This document shows, piece after piece, positions 1 through 5,083 of a stretch of DNA of 5,083 nt. This DNA comes from an uncultured Clostridium sp. (lineage in GTDB: Bacteria; Bacillota; Clostridia; Christensenellales; Pumilibacteraceae): assembly GCA_900555125.1 (NCBI GenBank), contig USKH01000102.1, forward strand, positions 1-5,083, in the 5' to 3' direction. Numbering within the stretch: position 1 is the first letter of the stretch; the number at the start of each line of letters is the position of its first letter. Below the pieces are notes generated by a model, which was not told the DNA's origin, did no database searches, and saw only the letters and a list, made by a program, of their open reading frames with translations. Both the position numbers and the translations under genes were made by a program.

Positions 1-189
1 GACGAAGTAGAACTGGCTCTTCAGATCAACAGCCGCGTAAAGAGTAAAATAGTCGTTCCGACAAGCGCAACGCCCAAAGAAATCGAAGCGCTTGCACTTG
101 CCGACGAAAAAGTAGTTTCGCTTCTCGAAGGAAAAACGCCCAAAAAAGTAATCGTCATCCCCGGAAGAATAGTAAACATAGTAGTGTAA
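1..189 (+). CDS. leuS: Leucyl-tRNA synthetase, C-terminal end (partial)
   Basis: This is the last 62 codons of an open frame that enters from the left edge and stops at TAA 187-189. Leucyl-tRNA synthetase charges tRNA-Leu with leucine in the cytoplasm. The visible part matches the C-terminal domain that contacts the tRNA: an N-S-R-V-K-S-K-I-V-V-P stretch (family form V-N-G-K-x-R-x-K-I-x-V-P), then E-I-E-A-L-A-L-A-D-E-K-V and L-E-G-K-T, ending K-K-V-I-V-I-P-G-R-I-V-N-I-V-V. The K-V-I-V-x-P-G-K-L-V-N-I-V ending is a family signature at the extreme C-terminus. N-S-R in place of the usual N-G-K is a mild deviation. The catalytic and editing domains lie outside the window. The gene ends 120 bases before the convergent lipoprotein gene and is followed at once by a terminator hairpin. 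The identification rests on recognising this conserved tail. Confidence 0.93.
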   Translation, partial: DEVELALQINSRVKSKIVVPTSATPKEIEALALADEKVVSLLEGKTPKKVIVIPGRIVNIVV

Positions 190-203
190 AATCATAAAAG
201 CAC

Positions 204-237
204 AAAAAGGTCGCGTTTTCACCTCGCGATCTTTTTT
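204..237 (+). terminator. Rho-independent terminator of leuS
   Basis: The inverted repeat has arms 204-215 (AAAAAGGTCGCG) and 225-236 (CGCGATCTTTTT) and a 9-base loop. It gives 12 pairs including one G-U, and the 3' arm runs into a T tract at 232-237. It begins 15 bases after the leuS stop codon. The A-rich 5' arm means it could also act on transcripts arriving from the convergent minus-strand gene. Confidence 0.85.
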
Positions 238-243
238 AGTACG

Positions 244-280
244 AAAAACGAGCAACCGGAATATACCGGCTGCCCGTTTT
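244..280 (-). terminator. Rho-independent terminator of the lipoprotein gene
   Basis: The inverted repeat has arms 245-259 and 266-280 and a 6-base loop, with 13 of 15 positions paired (two A/C mismatches). Read on the minus strand it lies about 30 bases after the lipoprotein stop codon, and its 3' arm ends in a T tract (248-244). T-rich ends on both sides suggest it can work in both directions as a backup for leuS. Confidence 0.75.
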
Positions 281-309
281 CAGTTTATTAACATTTGAAT
301 TTCGCTTGT

Positions 310-1923
310 TTACGCTGCGGGAGTTACCTCTTCTTCGGCAGGTTTGTCGATTGCGTCCGCCATAGCGTCGTAATCGTACTTAGCCGCGTTTATGAATTCG
401 CCTTTAAGCACGGTTACGGAAGCAGATGCCGTAACTGCGGGAAGTGCGTCTTCGTCCGAAGATTTTCCGATAATGTCTGACAGCATACCAATTGCCTCTT
501 CGTCGATTGTTACTTTAATGTTAAGCGATTTGAAGTTTCCGTTTGCGTCGAGAGTCAGGGTAGTTTCAAAAACTTTTCCGAGAAGGTCGAGTACGCCATC
601 TACTTTCTCCTTGGTTGCTTTTTTATCGAACTTAGCGTCGCCGTCGGAAGCGGTTCCGTTTACGATTGTCGCAACAATATCATACGCGGTGGACGATTCC
701 ATAAGAGCAAACGCAACACCCAGTCCCTGGCGAATGGCGGTTTCATCAAAAGAGCTGTCGGCTTTTTTGATTAAATCAAGAATTTTGGTGTCCTTTTCTT
801 CGTCGAGTTTTGCGCGGAGATCACCGGCTTTCATTCCGAGAAGTTCGTCAATCGTGGTTTCTTCTCCTTTTATTGCGGTTGCGCATTCGTTGAGGAATGC
901 AAACAGATCGTCCTCGGAAACGCCGTATTCGTTCAATTTTTCGAGAACATCTCCCACAGTGTAATCGAGCAGTCCGTTTACATCTTTTTTAATCTTTGCG
1001 AAAGTGCCTTCTCCCGCATACTTATCGATAAGTTTGTCTATCGTCATCGTATACAGTTCGTTGTTGAACGCTTTCATTTTGGAAGCAGAGGTCTTGATTA
1101 CTATGTTGCCGTTTTCTTCGGTAATATCGAGTGCGGTCTTTTTGAGCATGGAAATCAACTTTTCGGTTTTTTCGTCAAGCTCTGCTTTTTTCGTTTCGAG
1201 AACGGGCACGATTTTCTCGTTATAGAGCTTTTCAAGCTTTTCGGCAACCGCCTTGACTGCCGCTTCGGTGCCTTCGTCCAGTTCGGGAAGCACAATACCG
1301 CCGGGAAGTTCGGGCATATTCTCTTTAATAAGCGAGCGTATAAGCTCTTTGATTTGTTCAACGGTTAAGCTTAAAGCTTTTTCATCTTTGCTATAGTTAA
1401 TTTCTCTGTACGCTTCGGGAATACCGGGATACGTGGTTTCGGCGGCATATTTGAAATATACCTTATCTCCCTTTATGTACAGCGCCGCTTCGAGAACGCC
1501 GTGCGACACCACACCGCTTACCTCTTCGTTGGTTTCCTTTGCGGATTTAGTCATATCTGCATTAATACCGAAGTGCGCTTTAAGCGTAAAAGCACCGGCT
1601 GCGTCCTTTCCGGCAAACAATTCGCCGGTTATGGTAGCCGCGAGATCGCACAAAACGTCAACAGATTGCTTCTTTTCTTCGACAAGCGCGTCGTAGCTTA
1701 TTTTCATTTCGGGAACGGCAACGCTTAAATTATCGATATTGAAGTTAAAACCTTCGCCTTCTTTGATGTCGGTAACCGATTTTGCAAAGTTCTGCGTTTT
1801 CTGAGCGGTGGTCAGGTTTTTGCCGTTATCCGAATTGTTCGGGTTGCAGGCAGTAAAACCGACGGCACAAATTGCCAGAACCAAACTTAATACAATGCAA
1901 AGTATGCTTCTTTTCGTTTTCAT
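310..1923 (-). CDS. Putative lipoprotein of unknown function
   Basis: This 537-residue protein is probably exported and lipid-anchored on the outer face of the cytoplasmic membrane. Residues 1-25 form a lipoprotein signal peptide: basic MKTKR, a hydrophobic core at about 6-23, then F-T-A-C with the candidate lipidated Cys26. Phe at -3 makes the lipobox non-ideal. A polar, Asn-rich linker follows (27-45). The mature part alternates beta-prone segments (for example 143-160, 273-279 and 454-474) with charged helical stretches, notably Glu/Lys-rich 217-265. It ends in an acidic, Pro-containing tail (526-537). I see no catalytic motif and do not recognise the family. A substrate- or lipid-binding lipoprotein, or a surface protein common in Clostridia, is possible but unproven. 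The start is supported by AAAGGAG at 1933-1939, nine bases upstream of ATG. The gene has its own promoter and terminator, so it is probably monocistronic. Confidence 0.85.
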   Translation of the reverse strand: MKTKRSILCIVLSLVLAICAVGFTACNPNNSDNGKNLTTAQKTQNFAKSVTDIKEGEGFNFNIDNLSVAVPEMKISYDALVEEKKQSVDVLCDLAATITGELFAGKDAAGAFTLKAHFGINADMTKSAKETNEEVSGVVSHGVLEAALYIKGDKVYFKYAAETTYPGIPEAYREINYSKDEKALSLTVEQIKELIRSLIKENMPELPGGIVLPELDEGTEAAVKAVAEKLEKLYNEKIVPVLETKKAELDEKTEKLISMLKKTALDITEENGNIVIKTSASKMKAFNNELYTMTIDKLIDKYAGEGTFAKIKKDVNGLLDYTVGDVLEKLNEYGVSEDDLFAFLNECATAIKGEETTIDELLGMKAGDLRAKLDEEKDTKILDLIKKADSSFDETAIRQGLGVAFALMESSTAYDIVATIVNGTASDGDAKFDKKATKEKVDGVLDLLGKVFETTLTLDANGNFKSLNIKVTIDEEAIGMLSDIIGKSSDEDALPAVTASASVTVLKGEFINAAKYDYDAMADAIDKPAEEEVTPAA

Positions 1924-1932
1924 TTTTTTCTA

Positions 1933-1940
1933 CTCCTTTT
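1933..1940 (-). promoter_or_regulatory. Ribosome binding site of the lipoprotein gene
   Basis: On the minus strand AAAAGGAG lies nine bases upstream of the ATG at 1923-1921. It is a strong Shine-Dalgarno match and fixes this start, which also gives a complete signal peptide. Confidence 0.85.
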
Positions 1941-1949
1941 TATGTATTT

Positions 1950-2020
1950 CCGAAGACTTTGTTCGGCTCCGGATATAAAGCCGCGCCGTCGCAACAAAAA
2001 CGACTTACCTTGGCTTATTT
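1950..2020 (-). other. Structured 5' leader of the lipoprotein mRNA
   Basis: With the promoter at 2027-2055 the transcript would begin near 2020, giving a leader of about 95 nt. Two possible stems are visible. One pairs 2012-2016 with 1978-1982 (AAGCC/GGCTT) and encloses a second helix of 2001-2004 with 1988-1991 (GTCG/CGAC). The other pairs 1962-1966 with 1950-1954 (CCGAA/TTCGG) around a 7-base loop, ending about ten bases upstream of the Shine-Dalgarno. The stems are short and match no riboswitch class I know, so a regulatory role is only a possibility. Confidence 0.3.
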
Positions 2021-2026
2021 GTTATT

Positions 2027-2055
2027 ATTATACCATCAAAGCCGTCAGATGTCAA
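2027..2055 (-). promoter_or_regulatory. Consensus sigma-A promoter of the lipoprotein gene
   Basis: On the minus strand TTGACA (2055-2050) and TATAAT (2032-2027) are separated by exactly 17 bases, a full match to the vegetative sigma-70/sigma-A consensus. It lies between the serine hydrolase stop codon and the lipoprotein start, so it should drive the lipoprotein gene strongly and independently of the upstream operon. Confidence 0.9.
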
Positions 2056-2091
2056 TATTTTTTTATCGACAGGCGTCCGAAACGGCGATTT

Positions 2092-2961
2092 TCACACATT
2101 TTGTCCGCCACGAGGGGCAAATAAAACCTCGTGCCAGGCGTATTTACCAAAGCCATGCCATGCAACGACTGCATTTTTTTCGCGATTTACTGCCAACCCT
2201 TGTCCGCACATTCCGCCCTTGAACGCCCACCCGTTCTCGTTTGTAAAGTCCAGTCCGTAGCCGTTTTCAAAGCACAAATCCACCCATTTCTCCGAAACTA
2301 TGCGTTCGCCGAACCAATCGCCGCCGCGCAGGAACAGCACTCCGAGTTTTACCATATCCTCGGTACAGAGGAATAATCCCGTGCCGCCCATTGCATATCC
2401 TTCCGGACAAACCGACCAGGCATACTGGCGAAATCCCATTTTTTTCATAAGCGGTGAGCGGAGAAGTTTGCCTGCCTCGATTCCGGAAGCCTCCGCAACC
2501 ATACGGGAAGCAAGATAAAACACGTCATCGGTATAGCAGAAATGCTCGCCGGTTTTGCCCTCGATGCTTTGCGAAAGCACTCTCTTTAAATAGTCGAACG
2601 TGCCGAATTCGCTTGCGTTTAAGCAGTCGATATCGAGAATACCGCTTGTCAAACCGCTGCGATGACGAAGCAGGTCGTGCAAAGTAACGTCGTTCCACTT
2701 TTGGTCGTACTTTTCGGGCAGATATTTTTTGAGAACCTCGGTTACTTTGCTGTCAGGCGACAACACGCCTTTATCGAAACATATTCCGGCAGCCAGCGCC
2801 GTAAAAGTTTTGGAAACCGAATAGCATTGACAGCACGGATTTGCGCCGTTTACCTCTGCTTTTTCGATATTTCCGTCCTTATCGGCGGTTGCGACAAAGT
2901 AGACATTTAAGCCGAGTTTTTTAAGAGTCGGGACAAATTCGCTTGCATTGTAATAATTCAT
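2092..2961 (-). CDS. Serine hydrolase, beta-lactamase class C-like family
   Basis: This 289-residue protein belongs to the serine beta-lactamase/penicillin-binding-protein-like superfamily (Pfam Beta-lactamase type), whose members include carboxypeptidases, esterases and beta-lactamase-like hydrolases. The active-site series is visible: S48-V-S-K51 (SxxK nucleophile and base), L-L-R-H-R-S-G-L at 97-104, Y143-T-D145 in place of the usual YxN, and K248-G-G250 as the likely KTG-box equivalent, followed by C-G-Q. M-G-G-T-G-L-F at 191-197 and E-D-M-V-K-L-G at 201-207 are also typical. It has no signal peptide and ten cysteines, which suggests a cytoplasmic enzyme. It is shorter than the usual 350-400 residues. 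The start is supported by AGAGG (2967-2971), five bases upstream. It follows the metallophosphoesterase by 10 bases and is probably co-transcribed and translationally coupled with it. True beta-lactamase activity is unlikely for a cytoplasmic protein, and the substrate is unknown. Confidence 0.88.
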   Translation of the reverse strand: MNYYNASEFVPTLKKLGLNVYFVATADKDGNIEKAEVNGANPCCQCYSVSKTFTALAAGICFDKGVLSPDSKVTEVLKKYLPEKYDQKWNDVTLHDLLRHRSGLTSGILDIDCLNASEFGTFDYLKRVLSQSIEGKTGEHFCYTDDVFYLASRMVAEASGIEAGKLLRSPLMKKMGFRQYAWSVCPEGYAMGGTGLFLCTEDMVKLGVLFLRGGDWFGERIVSEKWVDLCFENGYGLDFTNENGWAFKGGMCGQGLAVNREKNAVVAWHGFGKYAWHEVLFAPRGGQNV

Positions 2962-2966
2962 ATTCG

Positions 2967-2973
2967 CCTCTTC
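2967..2973 (-). promoter_or_regulatory. Ribosome binding site of the serine hydrolase
   Basis: GAAGAGG on the minus strand overlaps the TGA stop of the upstream phosphoesterase gene (2974-2972) and sits five bases before ATG 2961-2959. This arrangement favours translational coupling of the two genes. Confidence 0.7.
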
Positions 2974-4081
2974 AGTTTTTTATTGCCTTGCCGTCCGCTT
3001 CGGCAAAACCTTCGGAAATTTTAAATTCCGGCGAAACGTCGCCGTCACTGCCCACGATACGCATAACAGAGCCGCTTTTTTTCAAGGTGAGAGCCGTGCC
3101 TGACAAATATCCGTTCCGTTTGGTGACGCCTACGACGACAGGATAGTTATGCTCGAATTTATCGCCTTGATCACCCGTAACGGGAATATAGCGAACAGTG
3201 TGCGTGTGACCGCAAATCATAAACTCAAAACCTAAACGATTTGCTTCTTCTCCCCACTTTTTATACAGGTCGGGCATAATATCGAACTGACCGTACATTG
3301 CGCAATCGTGCATAAACGGAACGTGACACACCGCAAATTTAAACGGCGCGGCTTTGGATTTTAATTTTTTGAGATATTTAAGCTCGTCTTTCCGATACTG
3401 TTCGAAGAAATTGAGCGAACGATACTCGGGATGATTGTCGTACTTATCCTCGCCGCAATCGAAAATCACTCCCCAAAGCGGACCTGCACTGAATTCGAAA
3501 TACGCTCTGCCGTCATCGGTTGCCATATAGTCGGTTACTTTTTCGGCAAGCAGCCCGCGGGTATCGTGATTACCACGTCCTACGAGAGAAGGAATTTCCC
3601 CCTTGGTTACATCGCCTATAAGTTTATTAAGCCTGCGCAAATTTTCATAGCTACTACTTTCGCCGAAGTCTCCGTTGACTATATAAAGGTCAAGCTTGTC
3701 GCCAAAATATAACGAAACTTTTTCGGCATTATCCCAATCGGTGTGAATATCGGCAATGTAAAACGCGTTTATGTCGTCGGTTTTCTCGATAGGGCGGAAA
3801 GCGTACGTTTTTTTAAGCAATTTCCCGACGACAGGGAAATTGTTTTTGCGCTCGACTACTTTTTTGAAATACACGGTGTAGGTTTTGTATTTGTCAAGCA
3901 GTTTTTGCGGCACGACGTATTTATGCACGAGCGTCACGCTGGGCATTATTCCCGAATGATTTTCGTGGAAGGTTTGTCTGCCGACTTTGACGTAGCACAC
4001 TCCCTCTTCCTGCGTGTTTACCACTATTTCATAATCGTTTTTTATAAGCATCACATTGGGGTTACAGTATAAAAAATCCAT
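2972..4081 (-). CDS. Calcineurin-like metallophosphoesterase
   Basis: This 369-residue enzyme of the dinuclear-metal phosphoesterase superfamily carries the whole motif series: D111-I-H113, G137-D138, G170-N-H-D173, H253 in C-H-V-P, and G291-H-T-H294. These residues normally bind two metal ions and hydrolyse phosphomonoesters or diesters. Residues 1 to about 100 precede the catalytic domain and read as a beta-sandwich like the N-terminal domain of purple acid phosphatases, ending in the K-T-Y-T-V-Y-F strand; this is inferred from pattern only. There is no signal peptide or membrane segment, so it is probably cytoplasmic. The frame stays open to an ATG at 4159, but the start at 4081 is chosen. 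AAAAGGAG lies seven bases upstream of it, and the likely promoter -10 box (4111-4116) lies inside the would-be extension. It is the first gene of an operon with the serine hydrolase. The substrate cannot be told from the sequence. Confidence 0.92.
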   Translation of the reverse strand: MDFLYCNPNVMLIKNDYEIVVNTQEEGVCYVKVGRQTFHENHSGIMPSVTLVHKYVVPQKLLDKYKTYTVYFKKVVERKNNFPVVGKLLKKTYAFRPIEKTDDINAFYIADIHTDWDNAEKVSLYFGDKLDLYIVNGDFGESSSYENLRRLNKLIGDVTKGEIPSLVGRGNHDTRGLLAEKVTDYMATDDGRAYFEFSAGPLWGVIFDCGEDKYDNHPEYRSLNFFEQYRKDELKYLKKLKSKAAPFKFAVCHVPFMHDCAMYGQFDIMPDLYKKWGEEANRLGFEFMICGHTHTVRYIPVTGDQGDKFEHNYPVVVGVTKRNGYLSGTALTLKKSGSVMRIVGSDGDVSPEFKISEGFAEADGKAIKN

Positions 4082-4088
4082 TATTTTT

Positions 4089-4096
4089 CTCCTTTT
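4089..4096 (-). promoter_or_regulatory. Ribosome binding site that sets the phosphoesterase start
   Basis: AAAAGGAG on the minus strand lies seven bases upstream of ATG 4081-4079. It decides in favour of this start over the upstream in-frame ATG at 4159. Confidence 0.85.
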
Positions 4097-4110
4097 GCGG
4101 TTTTTTCTAT

Positions 4111-4140
4111 ATTGTACCATTTCGCGGGGAAAAAGTCCAA
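4111..4140 (-). promoter_or_regulatory. Probable sigma-A promoter of the phosphoesterase-hydrolase operon
   Basis: On the minus strand TTGGAC (4140-4135) and TACAAT (4116-4111) are 18 bases apart. TGG directly before the -10 box gives an extended -10 (TGn). The -35 box is poor. Transcription would start near 4104, leaving a leader of only about 23 bases before ATG 4081. Confidence 0.6.
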
Positions 4141-4159
4141 TTTTTGAAGGGGCGAACAA

Positions 4160-4277
4160 ATTTAAATTTTACTAAATGATATTCTTAAGATTTACCGGAC
4201 GCCGCGCTTTAATCCGGCCGACGACAAAACTGTGCTATACCGTCGCCGCACGGAACGATATTACGGTATCGCATATA
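4160..4277. other. Intergenic patch with inverted repeats, no gene
   Basis: Together with the flanking promoter and terminator this makes up the 252-base gap between the phosphoesterase and rpsI. An AT-rich part (about 4160-4193) is followed by a GC-richer part with two inverted repeats: CCGGA/TCCGG near 4195-4217, and ATACCGT (4237-4243) with ACGGTAT (4263-4269) around a 19-base loop. A 50-codon plus-strand frame crosses it but has no ribosome binding site. I cannot assign a function. Confidence 0.4.
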
Positions 4278-4313
4278 AAAAAACACGCAAGCCGAACGAC
4301 CTGCGTATTTTTT
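4278..4313 (-). terminator. Rho-independent terminator of the rplM-rpsI operon
   Basis: The inverted repeat has arms 4278-4289 (AAAAAACACGCA) and 4302-4313 (TGCGTATTTTTT) and a 12-base loop. It gives 12 pairs including one wobble. On the minus strand the 3' arm ends in a T run (4283-4277). It begins about 20 bases after the rpsI stop codon. Confidence 0.85.
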
Positions 4314-4333
4314 GTAATTCATAATTAAAATAA

Positions 4334-4747
4334 TTATCTCTTGGAGAACTGCGGAGCGCGACGAGCTTTCTTCAAGCCGTACTTCTTTCTTTCCTTCATT
4401 CTCGGATCGCGGGTAAGGAAACCTGCTTTCTTGAGTTCTGCCTTATAGCCTGCGTCTGCTTCGATGAGCGCACGAGCAATGCCGTGACGGATTGCTCCTG
4501 CCTGACCGGTATAGCCGCCGCCGCAAACGTTTACGTAAACATCGAACTTATCTGCTGCGTTTACAAGATTCAAAGGCTGGTTGACGATGTATTTCATGGT
4601 ATCGAGACCGAAATATTCGTCGAGAGTGCGTTTGTTTACGACAACGGAGCCGCTGCCGGGAACGAGACGAACGCGGGCAACCGCTTTTTTACGTCTGCCG
4701 GTTCCCCAATATTGCAATTTTTTCTTCATAGCGGATTTTGCTGCCAT
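4334..4747 (-). CDS. rpsI: 30S ribosomal protein S9
   Basis: Complete 137-residue S9 (uS9), a protein of the 30S head whose basic C-terminal tail reaches the P-site tRNA. Diagnostic stretches are Y-W-G-T-G-R-R-K-K-A-V-A-R-V-R-L (13-28), G-G-G-Y-T-G-Q-A-G-A-I-R-H-G-I-A-R-A-L (76-94) and L-T-R-D-P-R-M-K-E-R-K-K-Y-G-L-K-K-A-R-R (111-130), ending A-P-Q-F-S-K-R. The usual S9 is about 130 residues, and the extra few are at the N-terminus. The first ATG is preferred over Met7 because AAAGAGG (4758-4764) lies ten bases upstream, within the end of rplM, while nothing similar precedes Met7. The 1-base gap to rplM is the conserved bacterial L13-S9 operon arrangement, and a strong terminator follows. Confidence 0.98.
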   Translation of the reverse strand: MAAKSAMKKKLQYWGTGRRKKAVARVRLVPGSGSVVVNKRTLDEYFGLDTMKYIVNQPLNLVNAADKFDVYVNVCGGGYTGQAGAIRHGIARALIEADAGYKAELKKAGFLTRDPRMKERKKYGLKKARRAPQFSKR

Positions 4748-4748
4748 A

Positions 4749-5083
4749 TTAGTTGTACCTCTTTACCAGATTAAGCACTTCGGGCTTCTGAGCCGCATGC
4801 TCGTGTTCTGCGCCCTTGTAGATGCGCACTTTAGTAAGCATTTTTCTTCCCAGGCTGTTTTTGGGGAGCATTCCCTTGATGGCGATGTAAAGTGCGTCGT
4901 CGCTCTTTTCTTCCATCATCTTCTTGTACTGAATAGCTTTCAAGCCGCCCATATAGCCGGTGTGATATCTGTAATACTTCTTTTCGAGCTTCTTTCCGGC
5001 GGTGAAGTTTGTGAAGGCGCTGACGGCCGAGTCGCTCGTGGAGGTGTGGGGCGTGGTGGCGGCGGCGAAGGCCATTCTGGACA
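4749..5083 (-). CDS. rplM: 50S ribosomal protein L13, C-terminal part (5' end replaced)
   Basis: The frame is open from the window edge to TAA 4751-4749. Only 4749-4997 (82 codons) is supported as L13 (uL13), an assembly protein of the large subunit. It shows G-K-K-L-E-K-K-Y-Y-R-Y-H-T-G-Y-M-G-G-L-K, then A-I-K-G-M-L-P-K-N-S-L-G-R-K-M-L and A-E-H-E-H-A-A-Q-K-P-E-V-L, all family signatures. L13 is usually about 142-145 residues, with some 65 before this Gly-Lys-Lys. The stretch before it here lacks the expected T-P-H-V-D-T-G-D-Y and N-A-D-K-V segments and is far richer in GC. The in-frame ATG at 5075 is not a credible start: a protein from there would lack the N-terminal half of L13. The gene is best read as truncated by a foreign join near 4997. 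The link to rpsI downstream is the normal operon order. Confidence 0.85.
   Translation of the reverse strand, partial: SRMAFAAATTPHTSTSDSAVSAFTNFTAGKKLEKKYYRYHTGYMGGLKAIQYKKMMEEKSDDALYIAIKGMLPKNSLGRKMLTKVRIYKGAEHEHAAQKPEVLNLVKRYN
4998..5083. other. GC-rich segment of foreign origin at the window end
   Basis: From 5001 to the end 55 of 83 bases are G or C, against 25 of 60 in 4921-4980. On the plus strand, one frame (codons from 5002) reads without stops and contains A-E-S-L-V-E-V-W-G-V-V-A-A-A-K-A-I-L, with 25 of 27 codons ending in G or C. That looks like coding DNA from a high-GC organism. The minus-strand frame shares the same wobble column, so codon bias alone does not decide the strand. 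The most likely explanation is a chimeric join at a contig end. I do not recognise the protein. Confidence 0.6.

Noticed and set aside
392..964. 190-codon plus-strand open frame
   Set aside because: It lies antisense inside the lipoprotein gene, has no ribosome binding site, and its translation is Ser-rich shadow sequence of the real frame.
2056..2091. Possible terminator after the serine hydrolase
   Set aside because: Only a weak, mismatched pairing (ATCG/CGAT plus two pairs) is visible, and on the minus strand it is followed by an A run rather than a T run.
1872..2222. 116-codon plus-strand frame crossing the lipoprotein promoter region
   Set aside because: It overlaps the lipoprotein start, promoter and the end of the hydrolase on the opposite strand, has no ribosome binding site and no protein-like character.
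3743..4072. 109-codon plus-strand open frame
   Set aside because: It is antisense to the metallophosphoesterase, whose full motif set shows the minus strand is coding.
4176..4328. 50-codon plus-strand frame in the gap between the phosphoesterase and rpsI
   Set aside because: There is no Shine-Dalgarno upstream, it runs through the rpsI terminator hairpin, and its composition is not convincing.
4484..4774. 96-codon plus-strand frame
   Set aside because: It is antisense to rpsI, which is unmistakable on the minus strand.
4998..5075. A naturally shortened L13 starting at ATG 5075
   Set aside because: The N-terminal half of L13 is needed for its fold and rRNA contacts, the proposed N-terminus shows no family residues, and composition changes sharply at the junction.
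1..5083. A new defence, mobile or RNA-guided system
   Set aside because: There are no transposase, integrase, nuclease or repeat-array signals. All genes are housekeeping, known enzyme superfamilies or a single lipoprotein.

Overview
The window looks like part of a chromosome from an uncultured, gut-type member of Bacillota (class Clostridia or a close relative). The signs are moderate GC, strong AGGAGG-like ribosome binding sites, sigma-A type promoters, short Rho-independent terminators, a Gram-positive type lipoprotein and ribosomal proteins of firmicute character. Placement below class would be a guess. Both window edges cut through genes.

Layout from left to right. Positions 1-189 (+) hold the last 62 codons of leucyl-tRNA synthetase. 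It converges on a minus-strand gene across a short spacer with two back-to-back hairpin terminators. Positions 310-1923 (-) encode a 537-residue lipoprotein of unknown function, with its own near-perfect consensus promoter and a leader of roughly 95 nt. Positions 2092-4081 (-) are a tight two-gene operon: a metallophosphoesterase with a probable N-terminal beta-sandwich domain, then, 10 bases later, a serine hydrolase of the class C beta-lactamase/penicillin-binding-protein-like family. Neither has a signal peptide, so both are probably cytoplasmic. Positions 4082-4333 are intergenic and contain the operon promoter, a GC-richer patch with inverted repeats, and the terminator of the ribosomal-protein operon. 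Positions 4334-4997 (-) are rpsI (S9), preceded at a 1-base gap by the C-terminal part of rplM (L13).

The main anomaly is at the right end. L13 homology stops abruptly near 4997, and the last ~86 bases are much richer in GC (55 of 83 bases from 5001 on, against 25 of 60 in 4921-4980). They do not encode the expected L13 N-terminal half. They look like unrelated DNA joined to the gene, most likely an assembly or library chimera.

The leuS and rplM-rpsI genes are housekeeping translation genes. The metallophosphoesterase/hydrolase pair and the lipoprotein are accessory genes of undetermined substrate. I see no convincing evidence of a new defence, mobile or RNA-guided system: there are no insertion sequences, CRISPR arrays, tRNAs or rRNAs.
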